Positions 36,108 through 47,980 of a DNA stretch of 64,000 nucleotides are shown here, one piece after another. The DNA is taken from assembly GCA_014925825.1 (NCBI GenBank), contig JACGCK010000038.1, forward strand, positions 1 to 64,000, written 5' to 3'. This stretch comes from Pholiota molesta (Eukaryota > Basidiomycota > Agaricomycetes > Agaricales > Strophariaceae). The translations under genes were made by a program, and so were the position numbers. The notes under the pieces are model-generated. The model ran no database searches. It worked only from the letters and a program-made list of their open reading frames with translations, and had not been told where the DNA came from. Position 1 is the stretch's first letter; every line of letters starts with the position of its first letter.

Positions 36108-37619
36108 ATGGCCAACATTCCCAAAGTCAAGTTCAACAACGGAGTCGAAGTTCCGGCCATTGGTGAGCACCAAGGTCTCTCATGAGACAAGCCAACTTTT
36201 GACGGCAGTGTCACTCTTAGGCAGTGGCTCATGGGCGCCTGCGACGCCCGAAGCTCAGGGAAAAGTCAAAGACTGGATCTTATCTGCACTGAACGTAAGC
36301 GGTGCTAATCTATATTCTTCAACGATAAGCCTCATCAGCACCGTTATCTGCAGAATGGCTTCCGTCACATTGATACTGCTCAAGGATATGGTAAGTACTA
36401 TAAAGGCTGTTGCATGACCCTGATTGCACTCACACGATAACGTAGGTACTGAAAAGGCCGTTGGGGAGGCTATCAGAGCCTCTGGAATTCCAAGGGAAGA
36501 GGTCTTTGTGACGACCAAGCTTCCGTAAGTGCTCTGTCCAATTTTGAATGCAGAAATTTATGTTGGCAGTTGGGACCATCATGGCCGCGTCCGTGAATCG
36601 TTTGAAAAGAGTCTGGAGAATTTGGGGACCTATATCGACCTTGTAAGTGGCATTGCATCATCGTGCCTCTGTAGTCGTAGTCCGCTGATGATTCCGATAG
36701 TATCTCATGCACTGGCCACAAGCCGTCTCTTACGAAGGTTCGATAGATTGATTTCTCTATTTTCCAAGAAAATCAATCATTAACCATAAATTTAGCTGAG
36801 GGCAATGGGACACCGTTAAATCCTGATGGAACAGTCAAAACAACTGACGAAGTTAACTTCAATCAGTCTTGGGCCGAGATAGAGAAGCTTTTGGATACTG
36901 GAAAGGTCAGATCCATTGGCGTTAGTAATTTTTCGATCAAGACGTGAGATTTGCTTCGTTTTATGTCGTCGAACAATTTAATTTATTCTCGCAGGCTAGA
37001 GCAGCTTCTCAAGACTGCGAAAGTGGTCCCAGCGACCAACCAAGTCGAGTGAGTAGTCTGGATATCCCAATTGTTCTATTCATGGTGATAATCTGGTCGC
37101 ATTTTTCGTCCAGATTACACCCTTATCTCGCCCAGAACGAGCTCCGGGAATATTGCAGAAAGAAGGGCATTACCATCACAGCGTATACTCCTAGTGGTAA
37201 GCCTCCCGGTTTTTTTTTTGTTGGGTCGTCTTATGGAGACGACTTTAAACTATTTACAGGGTATTCGGCTGTACGCAACGATCCATTGATAGTAAGCCTC
37301 GCGGAGAAGTACAAAGTTACACCTACACAGGTCATCCTCGCCTGGCATCTTTCCCGTGGCACCATTATTGTCCCCAAGAGCGAGAACAGCGAAAGGCAGA
37401 AAGAAAACCTCGCCGTAAGTGAATGTGACTACTTTAGGCTGTTGTGATACTAAAGCCGCTCTTTCGCAGATTCCCAATATTTCGGAGGAGGATCTTGCCA
37501 AGATATGGGCGCTGGACAGGGGTGAACGCATTTGCAACAAAGTCGACGAGAAGACAGGACAGGTGTACGGCTGGACGTTGGAACAACTTGGATGGGTGAA
37601 TTATCGACCAAAAATCTGA
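36108..37619 (+). CDS. Aldo-keto reductase
   Basis: Eleven exons in phase (36108-36162, 36221-36294, 36354-36390, 36446-36524, 36570-36642, 36701-36737, 36796-36943, 36995-37048, 37114-37196, 37260-37414, 37470-37619) give 314 aa, the normal AKR length. The four catalytic residues are visible: Asp50 in [11 protein letters not shown], Tyr55 in the same block, Lys80 in FVTTKLPWDHH, His110 in [20 protein letters not shown] and [16 protein letters not shown] are the usual substrate-barrel and NADP-binding motifs. It reduces carbonyl substrates with NADPH in the cytosol; the substrate (glycerol aldehyde, xylose, other) is not determined. Confidence 0.93.
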
Positions 37620-38166
37620 ATTGGGCTGTATCTGGAGGACCAAGGTGACACCATGGAGAAGTAGTTTGGATGGATTGCGTATGCATTATACTGCCGCAAC
37701 AAATTTTTTAAATGTATTTACAAGCGTCTATGCTTGTGGCGGCATATGAACCATGATATCGCTCAGATATGAAGGTAGTGATTATTACTATGAATAGAAC
37801 AAAGTCCTTCCTTCAACGCTTTAACGAGCATTGCAAGCATGTTTTTGACCCACAAAAAAAAATCCCATAATTGACTTACTATCGTATTCACGATACTTAC
37901 AGTGTAATGGTCATCAGCTTAGAGGTGAGAAAGTTGCGGTTTCAACCTCGTTCAGACGAACTGATTACAGTGCCACACTGGCATTGCCGTGGAAATTCGC
38001 TCGGAGTCTAAATTATATTGACGCGTCGGTTTCCCTTGATTTTCTCCTCTTGGTCTCCTCTAAATCTCCTCCAGGCTCCGACTATGCAACTCCCAGACAA
38101 AATCTACTTCAAATTCGTCTAATAACGAGATAAAAACACTCCAAAGGACCACACAACTCGCGAATC
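37620..38166. other. Intergenic region between AKR and GWT1
   Basis: No gene. Around 37900-37975 a tRNA-like string (GTGTAATGGTCATCA followed by GGTTTCAACCTCG) occurs, but no tRNA cloverleaf can be drawn. Confidence 0.45.
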
Positions 38167-40401
38167 ATGACAGAGGGATACAAGGAGGCCAAGGAGTCTT
38201 TCGTGTCGGGGATGTCAGGCTCGTCTATCACCCACATAAACTTACTTTGTCTAGTTGCACTGGTATGTATTTCTTCCTGTTAAATTGTGACGCTGGTTGG
38301 CCCGCCTCAATCGGTGACACCCCTGCTCTGAGCTGCATCTCTACATGGGTGTTTAAAGGGGAGGCGGCGGAATCGAAGGCAGGGGTGAAAGATGGAAGGG
38401 TAAAGGGCATTTGAGGCGGTATTGTCGGTGCGGTGCCTTGGGCTTAGTGACGCGCTGGCGAAACGTCCGCGATATTTTCTTCCAGAGAATACTATTTCCT
38501 GACTTCTGCATCCTTATTCTCCCATTATATTTATATTGACGTGCTCAAGCCCAGATTTCCGTATCGCTCTACGCTGCCATTCGCACACGCGTAGCGCCGA
38601 CGCGTTCTATCAGCTTCTTCACATCATGGGCTTTGCTGGTGCTTCCGATGCTGCTGGCCATGACAATCGCAGCCGAGAAACCCATGTATCTCATCGTTGG
38701 CCTTTGTCTTCCTCTAGCCGCTGTTTTAAGGTTACCACGCTCCGAGGCGGGCACACCACTCCCTTCTAATGTACCCGCGTCGCCCTCGACGCCCAGGCAC
38801 GCGGCTGTTTCTACATTGCGAAAGAACAAAATCCCGCCGTTGCCAGCATTGACGACCTATCGTTCGCACATGATGCTGATGACGGTGCTTGCTATTCTCG
38901 CCGTCGATTTTCCTGTGTTTCCGCGGATCCTCGCCAAGTGCGAGACGTATGGTGTGTCCTTGGTGCGTCGTCCTTCTTCTAATACTAAAAATTAATCTCA
39001 CTGGGTGGCAGATGGACTTGGGAGTAGGCTCATTTGTGTTTTCGCAAGGAATTGTCTCCGCCATGCCCCTCATCCGTGACCCCGCGTACATCACAGCGCC
39101 GATGTTCCCGAAATTGTTCACCGTGACGAAGCATAGTCTCCCTGTCATTGTTTTAGGCGCTTTTCGCGTATTACTTGTCAAGGGCACAGAGTACCCGGAA
39201 CACGTCACGGAATATGGGGTTCATTGGAATTTTTTCATCACTCTTGCGTTGCTACCCATCCTTCAAGTTTGTCTACATCCCCTCATCCGTATTCTCCCTG
39301 TATCTGCGGTTGGCTTTCTCGTTGGACTTGGTAAACTTCTTCCATGTATCTCGAGCCATTCAGATGTTCATTATTGGCAGTCCAACAGATAGCTCTCTCT
39401 CGTTTCCACCTACGAGACTATGTTTTCACGGCTCCGCGAAGTTCGTTGATTAGCGCGAACAAAGAAGGATTAGTATCCCTCACAGGTGCATTTCCTAGGT
39501 TCTTCCTCTTTGCTGCAGCTTGCTCACTGTACCCAGGCTACCTCGCTATCCAGATCCTTGGGCTCTCAGTTGGGACGATGGTCCTCCCACCCACGCCTTC
39601 ATTTTTCCGCCGACGCCAAACTGCCTTCGCAGCCCGGGCCACTCCTCCCGGGAGCAGGAAGCGACGAACGAGCGACGCGGACGCTGATAGAGATGCAGGC
39701 ACAGACGCTGCGTTCGCCCTGGATGCACCGCGCCAGAATGACAAGATCGCGACCGAGCTCTGCGCTTATGCGATTCTGTGGTGGGGCCTCCTTGGCCTTG
39801 CGCGTGTGGTGCGATTAGACGGGGCCTGGGGTGCGGACGGGGGCGCGTCGCGGCGGATGGTATGTCTTGCGCGCGCTTATCATAGAATATCTTGAGCTGA
39901 CAGCGTGGTTGGTGCAGGTGAATCTCTCGTATATCCTCTGGATTGCCGCGTTCAACACGACCTTCCTCCTCGCGTACCTCGTCGTGCTTGATATGGGATT
40001 CTTTGGGTCTTGGAGTGCAAGTGCGAAGAAGACCAAGCAGAAGAACGTTGGACACGAGGCGCTGCACGGCCGTGGAGATGATCGGAGGGCACCGTCGTCG
40101 ATGGGAAATGTGGCCGAGAATGGGAATCCCCCGCGTCTGCTTTCCGTGCTGAATAAACACGGGCTCGGCGTGTTTCTTCTTGTATGTGTCAAGGCGCAGT
40201 GCTGAGTTTTAAGCTGGGAATTTACTGATTATTGTTTACTGATTATTGATTGCTTCGCAGGCGAACGTGCTGACGGGTGTAGTCAATTTAAGTATGAAGA
40301 CGATGTACGTGGGGGACCTTTGGGCGTTGGTCGTTCTCTGCGTGTATTCTCTAGTTGTGTGTGGGGGGCCGTGGTTGGTAGAACGTGCATCCGGACGGTG
40401 A
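38167..40401 (+). CDS. GWT1: GPI-anchored wall transfer protein (GlcN-PI inositol acyltransferase)
   Basis: Seven exons in phase (38167-38262, 38555-38962, 39012-39330, 39381-39485, 39537-39859, 39918-40181, 40261-40401) give 551 aa. The start [20 protein letters not shown] is the conserved Gwt1/PIG-W N-terminus. Many hydrophobic segments fit a polytopic ER membrane protein, and motifs such as [26 protein letters not shown] and the terminal [18 protein letters not shown] are family hallmarks. The enzyme acylates the inositol ring of glucosaminyl-PI early in GPI-anchor synthesis, needed for cell wall mannoproteins. A Ser/Arg/Asp-rich, lineage-specific loop is present near the middle (about 39620-39720). 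Intron 1 is 292 nt, longer than the others. Confidence 0.93.
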
Positions 40402-40940
40402 AGTCTTGCTCTAATTGTATACCCTCTATTGATAACAAGTTGTGTTATTGCGGTGGCAACCTGTGGTAACCCGGTAGACCATTTGAATGCATTTCAAATC
40501 TATGGTGTAAACCTCCCGCTGGAAATGCTTCTTGACCCATTTTAGCGCCCGATGACGTTGTACTAGAACGTTGGCCGCTGGTGGCGATTCTCGCCACTAG
40601 TTAGATGCCGATAAACGCTATCGTCCGAAGATTCTGTCCCGTCCAAAGAAGAAGAAATAGCGATAATAAGGAATTCAATAAAGCGATGGGGGTGGTACTG
40701 TGCAAATCCAAAGCTCAGTGCTTGGCGCTCAGCATTCAGTTGACTTTGGCTCGTCAGGCTATAATGCAGAAGCCTCAAGGCTCCAAGTTAAATTCACGAG
40801 CACACGATGGTACTTATATACAGTAATACGCTACTTATCCAAATATTTTGATTGATATAGACTGTCACCGGCTGGGTACTCAACCCTTGCCTTTGAAAAA
40901 TCCATCTGCCAAGGCTCAGTCAGGATATACAATGGGTAAA
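40402..40940. other. Intergenic region between GWT1 and LAA1 (convergent 3' ends)
   Basis: No gene. It contains a 7-bp perfect hairpin (GTGGCGA/TCGCCAC, 40581-40597) and the 20-bp sequence at 40539-40558 shared with 35591-35610. Confidence 0.5.
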
Positions 40941-43900
40941 TTAAAAGGATCGAAGAGAAATTTGAGGTTTCGCGGTCGCTTGGGCAGTACCAGCCGAGGC
41001 GCTCCCAACTGAACGTCGGATACAATGTTCCAAAAGTTCTCGCGTGGGGCCATCCAACTTTCCAGCAGCCTCCTTGAACGCTGACGGGGAAGTACTTGCA
41101 AATGACAATAGCTGGCCAACAGTTTGAGACGTGACCGAAGCCGCTATTGGTTGTGATGGAGCGGTATTGGCGAGGAGGAGCGATATTGTAGGTAGGAATA
41201 CACCAAGTAATCGCGGGCCTAGCAAATTCATGAGTCAGAGAGATTCATATCAGAACTGTTATTGTGGAAACCCACGTTGATCTTCTGCAGCAGATGTAAG
41301 TAGAGCAGCGAATGCTTTCCAGACTTCACTAATTGCAGCTGCTTGAGATTCTGATATACTTTCATCGTGGATTAATGGAGCCATTTTGGCAATGAACTCA
41401 ATGAGTCCAGGTATGAGTAGGCGGGCACATTGTCGCAGAGTTGGACTACCTGAGGCCGATGACAGGATCAGCGTCTTTGCGCAATGCGCGGCGGTAAGTG
41501 ATGTCTGAAAAGGGCATGAGATACATTAAAGGAATACTGTTAGGAAAACGAACTTCGTCCGCATCTAGAAGCTTTTGGGAGATCAAATAACACGCATGCT
41601 CCACAGCAGCTCGTCCAACCTTGACCCAAGATGGGACAACAGTGAGAACGAGGACCGCTGCGAGCATGTTATTCTTGATCTTTTTCGTGGATATTGTACC
41701 GCTGCGGCCACTACAAGGCGGTCATTAATATTATACAGATATACCCAAGTAGGGAGCATACTGACCGCATACTATCAATGTTCAGCAGGCAAGCAGAGAG
41801 GAGAGCATGGATAAGGCGAGAGCATCGCTCCCGTTCTTCTGTACGATGTGATGCCGGAAGGTCCAACAATAATTTCAAAGCAGGAAGTGTGGGCGAAACT
41901 AGGTCTATCTCAGACGATTCGTCCTTGAGCAAATCTGTAAGCTAAAGGTGAGTTATCAGTTGACTAGTAAAATGAAAGGACATGCCGCTATAGAGAAGGA
42001 TGGCGACCCCGCGAACGTCCTCTTTCTGAGACGTGTTGATAGAGGTGGCAATAGAGGCAAATGCATTGATGCATGTGGATATCAACGCAATTCGGTCCGT
42101 CAATTGACCTTCTGTAATGGAATCAGTATCAGCATTGAAATGCGGAGATGATACTCACGAGTCGCACTTGCTCGACTGGAAGATGTCGTTTGCTTCAATA
42201 TATGTGCACAAATTCGCAAGCAATGAGCTGTCGGAGAGGTCAAACTGAGTAAATCGCCCCCAGTGGATGCAGATGTCTGAGAGGCAGCAAAGATCGAGAG
42301 CATCTCGACGAGATGGATTTGTATCGCCGCCGACTCCGTCATCCCCATGCGGTAGCAAAGACTGATGAACTCGTCGAAAATCGTCGGCTTCATGATGGCC
42401 GATCCTGAGTACTCTGGGCGCACAAGAGATTTCAATGCTTGGAGAGCGGATACTACAGCCGATTGACGGGCTGTTGTCGTGGAAGAGGAATCTGCTGATG
42501 AAGTCGCTAGAGCTTCGTAGACGAGGCCAAAAATTATGTGGAAGAAAGTCGTTGGCTCCTTGCGGACAGTAGTCGAGATTAGGTTCGTCTTGTCTTCGCC
42601 AACCTCTGTTCCATCCATAGCTGCTAGAATATGGGGATCGCCTGCCTGCATCGCAGTCGCCACTGCCTGAAGAATGATTGCCCATGATTTGGAGTAGTAC
42701 TGACAGAAAGATCAACAACAGAGTGCCAACAAAAGTGGAAAGTATACGCACTGGTAACAAAACTTCCTTTCCTAGACTGGAATACGAGGAATCGACCACC
42801 GATGATGTATCATGCAGGAACTCAGAATCGATTCTGATACTAGCATAATCCCGTAAGGATGCAATCCACAAAGAAGACAGTGTCGATCGATATGGCTTGA
42901 CAACATTCTCTAAATATCCTTGTTGCACGCTCGAGACTTGGAGCTGAGCCCAGGCGGACAGCGTAGATATCCTCAACATAGCAGATGCATTTGGGCTGAG
43001 CTCACCAGCATCGCCGAGAGAAAGCATACCAGAATCTGTTATAAGCGGTCAGAATTTAGGCGTGCATCAATGACAAGAAGGCGAAACGAACCTTTGGACT
43101 GTTCCAGCGCTGTCGTCAAAAGTTTGAGGATACGTCCCATACGACTGATATCCTTTACAACTCCACAGCCGACAAAGACAGCACACGCATCAATGGCCGA
43201 TGCCAAAATCTCCGGTGTAGAATCGGAAGAGAAGGCAGGCGTCAGAGCAGCGGTAATAGGCGCTTGGTGTTGTTCAAGTAGGAGAGCATCGTCGTACGCG
43301 GGATCGGGTGAAGCGGCGAACATCTAAAAATGAAAATCAATATGTCGAGACTCGATACAAAAAAACTGAATACTCATACCTCAATTACATCACGTAGAAC
43401 GACCAACCCAGACAACCTAATCTCCGTGACATATGCCGTCGACGCCGTGAACGCCATCTTAATAAGATCGCTCACGCGAGAGAACAACATACCCGCAGAA
43501 GGGACACCCGAAGTTCTTGCAACGATCGCATTCAGGTGCTCTTTTCGCCCACTATTCGCCACGATGAGGCAAATCTCATGCAGGCACTGCAGCGCAAAGA
43601 GCTGGGTCCTCCATCGTGACGTGAGCCTGCTCCTCTCACCGCTCTTCGACTCCTGCGACAGCCCAACATTGAGCGACTCGCCCTCGTCGTCGCGCAAGTT
43701 CTGCCTTGTCGCAGCATCCGCGACCTGTTGAGACGCCGTGGTCCGCGCCATGATCCGCTGGCAGAGATCGATCCATGCCGAAGGATTGTATATCACCGTT
43801 TGCTGGAGCCAGCTCGAGATGACATTTCTGACGCCCTGAACAGACGAATCGTCATCCAACATCCCAAACAAGTCTTCCACTAATTGATCTCCACCGAGCT

Positions 43901-46900
43901 TCGACATCGACAACGCGTCCTTCTGCACTAGTTGATAAAGTGCGTTGATCGAGGCGAGCTTCAGCGGACGGCGTGAAGATGCGAGGTGGCCCCTGAACCG
44001 CTTCACCAAATCTGGGATGTCCGCATGCTCGGGGGCGAACATAAGGAAATGTTGAATACACTTGATCGCCTCCACGCAGATTCCCTCGTCATCCTCCAGT
44101 GAAAATTCATTGACGAGACTCTGCACGAGTGCCCTCGTCCGCGCTGATTCCTGGATATCGGGTCCCAACACCGTGATCACCGCGTCTATAACCTGGCACA
44201 CGATCGGATACGCGGGGAGGTCTCCGCTGATATTCGCATTACTCAAGGTTCCGCCCTCTTTCTCGTGCGACTCTGTCAGGTACACCTTGAGCAACATGCC
44301 TAAAGTGCTTGACACAAAAGGTGCATACGCCAAGCTTGCAGCGTCGATCACCCGCGCAAGCGCATTCAGCGACCAAAAATGTACGACAGGATGCGGATCG
44401 TTGATTAGCGACATCAACACGTTGACGGTGGTTTTGAGAAGTGGACCAGCGGCGAGCCCTCCAACGTGGCTATAGATGGCACCGAAAGCTAGAGCGCAGC
44501 CCGCACGACCATTTGGGTTACGGTTGTTCACGACCTGGTCAACAAGGTCCTTGATCTGGCTGGTAAGATAGTTTGTCCCAGATAAACTGGCTAAGCGGCC
44601 CACGGACTCGCTTGCGGTAGACCGCAGGACAAGGTCTCCGTCTATCAGCGCTTCCTACAATTCCAGTAATAAAAAAAGTATCTGTTAGACAAAGTAACAG
44701 GAGAGTTGGGAACAGATGCCCCCCAAATACAACCGCAGGCAACTCACCATCAAAAATGGAGAAAGCAGGCCCGTAATCTGACTACTTCCAAACGTCTCCC
44801 TCGCCTGCCTGTATTGGGTAAGGCTCGCATACCTTAGGGCCATCACCAGCGCCACGGTAGCATTCACAAAGACCGCAGCCTTACGCCCCGTATTCTTCTC
44901 CAACTTCGGTGAGCGGACACTTTCTAGCAGCTGCGTGATGATCTTGACAGTGGACTGCAAGTCCTGGAGGGGTAAGAGGTGCGAAAAGAGCTCGATGGCG
45001 GTATCGACGACGGCGGTGGCAGGTGGCGGCGGCTCGGAGAGGACATAGTCCGTGTCGGAGAACTTGGCCTGGCAGAGGGAGAGAGGATCATGTTCGCAGC
45101 CGCCTATGACTGGTTTCCGATTCTGGACACATCCACCCAACACGTCAGCGATGCACTTATAGGAAGACTAATTCTAAATGCTCACCAGCGCATCAAGCGC
45201 GACCTCCACCGTATCCCTATTCAAATAGTCACCCCGGACACCCTGGCCCCCCATACCTTCCTCGCCCGCCCCGCCCTCCCCTCCTCTTAGCCCCGATCCG
45301 CTGATATCCATATCCCCTACTTCCCCACACGCAACTCCATACGCATACCCGTCCGCCGCCGTCCACAGCCCGCCAAATGTGCCGTTTGAGCTCGCAATCG
45401 CTGCCTGCACGGAGGACCCGGCGTACCCATCGGGGCTGGCAAAGAGCGCCACCGCGCCCTGCAGAAGCACCATCTGCGTCGTGTCCGGGATGCTGCTGAA
45501 CCCTAGGGACGTGAAGCACTGATGCACCCGGCGGCGCAACAGCGCCTCGCGCTCGCGCATGCTCAGCGGGCGCTGCTGGCCCGGCGGCGTCGTGCTTCCC
45601 GGCATCTGCACCTCCGCCGGGTCCTCGACGTTCAACGAGACGAAGTTGTTCGCGAAGCTCAGGGCGTTGCTCAGCAGCGACGCGATGCGCCGCGCCACGT
45701 CGAGCGTGATCAGCGCAGCGTTGTTCTTCAGGAAACACAGCACCGCGCTCAGCGCACTCTCCCGCACGTGCAGCAGGAACACCCATTCCGCCACACCGCG
45801 CCCCGCCGCCGCGCCCGGCCCCGAGTCCTTGCTCGTCGGTTTCGGGAGCGCATTCCGCCACAGCACGAGCAGCTGCGGCAGATGCGGCCGCACGAAATTC
45901 GGCCCCAGCGCCATCAACGCCGCAATCAGCGTCCACGCAACCTCCACTTCCACGCCCGCGATCTTGACGTCGTGCTCCCCAGCGCGTTTCAACAACTGGG
46001 TTGCAAGATCGAGTACCTTTGCGCTGACGTCGTACGATACGTAAAGCGGGCGGCGAGGGATGATGGAAACGAGGGCAGAGAGGCCGTAAGCATGACCAAG
46101 AGCACGAGAGGACACTTCGGGACCACTCGAAGGGATCAGGATGGAGGACAGATCGCGTTGGAGTTTGTCCATCACGGTAAGAATGGTCTTCGGCAGACGG
46201 AGGGGAGTAGAATAACAGAAGCACCGAAGCGCCCATGACGCAGCGACCCGAACTGTATGACTGGGATGCGAAAGGAGGGTAACAAGAGGTTCTTGGAGTG
46301 CATTCTATGGTGCATTAGCATCGATTCACACGACGTATTTTTATCTCACCTGTACGGGCGGGGGAGCGTTGCCGAGCTGTTGTAACAACCCAGCTACCTC
46401 TCGCAGAACAATAACGAGCACCTTTGGGCTAGGTGCACTCTGCCCAGGCATCATGGCGGGCCACCTCTTCAAATACGCGTTCGCGAGCTCTTGGATGGCT
46501 GAAATCTGCGCCTGCTCGCTCAACATCCGGACGCCCACCAGATCACGCAGAAGGATGCCCACGAGTGAGCGCACCAGTAGGGCTTCATATCGGGACGAAT
46601 TGCTGCGCAGAGTGGACACGATATCGGAAAGCAGATGTGTGACGATGAGCGAGAAGTTGTTTTCAACAAAGGCGGCGCCGAGCTTGGTCAGCGCCGCCGC
46701 GTAAAAGTCGAAGATGCCAATCCGCGTCTTGCGCGTGGCGTTGGGCTTGTTGAAATGCGTCGATAGGTGCACGAACATCTCATGCGGCGTGAGCATCGGT
46801 TTTGTGGCCTCCGCTGCCGCTGTCGGCGGCGAAATGTCGTCGTCTTGCGCGTCTACGTTCCCATCTTTCTTCCCCTTTTGCGTGGGCTCTGGTACCGGGA

Positions 46901-47980
46901 TAGCACGTTCGATCTGGGTAGCTGCAAGGATATGTCCGACGAGCTGTGCATGAGCGTGTCTTGTGGCTTGGTCTGCACTGTCCAGACTTTTCACGCTTTG
47001 GGTGATGATGGAGTCGAGGTCGCTTGGTGTCAACGGCGTGGCGTCGTTGGTAGAATACATCGCAATGAGGACCTGGGGATATCAGTATTCAGATATGTAT
47101 TATAAGATATGAGCTCACTTGTGTTGCCGCACGCTGCACAGGGAACGCTTTGTCTGTCAGCGCTGATTTCATCTGCTTTAGGATATCCTTGCCCGACGCG
47201 TCGGGAACTGCCCGTTTTGCTGTTGTGAGGGACTTGTAGAGTGCGATAAGGGCATGGTACCGGAGGAGAGAAGACTGCTATGATGTATTAGATGGGTAAC
47301 AGGATGGGGCGGGTGGACGCACCGAGGAAGACTTGTGTGTCTTGATCGTAACAGCACAGATCTCAGCCATGAACGACATAACCTGGGCGTCATCAGCTAG
47401 TTTACGGGCGTCAAATCGGAAACTAACACACCTGAGACCCAAACACGCCCATGAGATCTCCAATGCACGAGAAAGCAGCACTATTTGAGGAATCCATATC
47501 AGCTTTGTTGTCCAAGGCAACATTACGACGCACATCTTGACCACATCCCGGTCATTCGCCTTGAAATCGCCTACGATTCGAAGAAAGGCTTGCAAGGTAT
47601 CGAAGAGGGTTCTGGTTTCGCTGCGGGTATATAACGTGATGAGGCATCTGCCGACGAGATTCCGAATGGCGCGTCCGGGTGCTGGATAGGGTTCGGCGGC
47701 AGACACTATCTTGATGAATATCTTTTCGAGTTCGGGTTGTTGTGGCTTGAGATCTCCCTGATGGGATTATAAGAGATAAGTTTGAGCATTAACTTCTGAT
47801 AGACTTACTATAGGAACAATCTCCAACTTCTTATTTGTCGAAGACAACCATTGAAAGAGATAAAGCTCTCCGTTTTCTCCTGTAAGTTCAGACTGGTCAA
47901 GGTCAGAATTTGTCGGATAGTGAATCCTTCAAGCTTCATACCTCATTGAAATCTTCGATAACTGGAAGATCGTTTGACAT
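40941..47980 (-). CDS. LAA1: HEAT-repeat protein, LAA1/HEATR5 family
   Basis: A multi-exon minus-strand gene of about 7 kb, expected to encode about 2000 residues. Exon 1 (47980-47942) encodes MSNDLPVIEDFNE; exon 2 (47892-47809) SELTGENGELYLFQWLSS; exon 3 starts at 47757. Later exons carry HEAT helices: AEPYPAPGRAIRNLVGRCL, LTPSDLDSIITQSVKSL, ASWALRCFCYSTPLRLPK, TGRKAAVFVNATVALVMAL, NPNGRAGCALAFGAIYSHVG, HPVVHFWSLNALARVIDAA. The C-terminus ends QISLRSF, stop at 40943-40941. The motif order matches yeast Laa1 and animal HEATR5, which bind clathrin adaptor AP-1 and act in traffic between trans-Golgi and endosomes. An internal Gly/Glu-rich insert occurs near 45230-45310. Long opposite-strand frames over 45200-46240 are shadows of its GC-rich codons. 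The 5' third is duplicated at 55435-57685. Confidence 0.9.

Noticed and set aside
37900..37975. tRNA gene
   Set aside because: Box-like strings are present but acceptor and anticodon stems cannot be paired.
45229..46238. Long open frames in three frames over the GC-rich LAA1 exon, both strands
   Set aside because: Only the minus frame with HEAT-type sequence (MMDKLQRDLSSIL...) is conserved with the family; the others are Arg/Ala-rich by-products of GC-rich codons.
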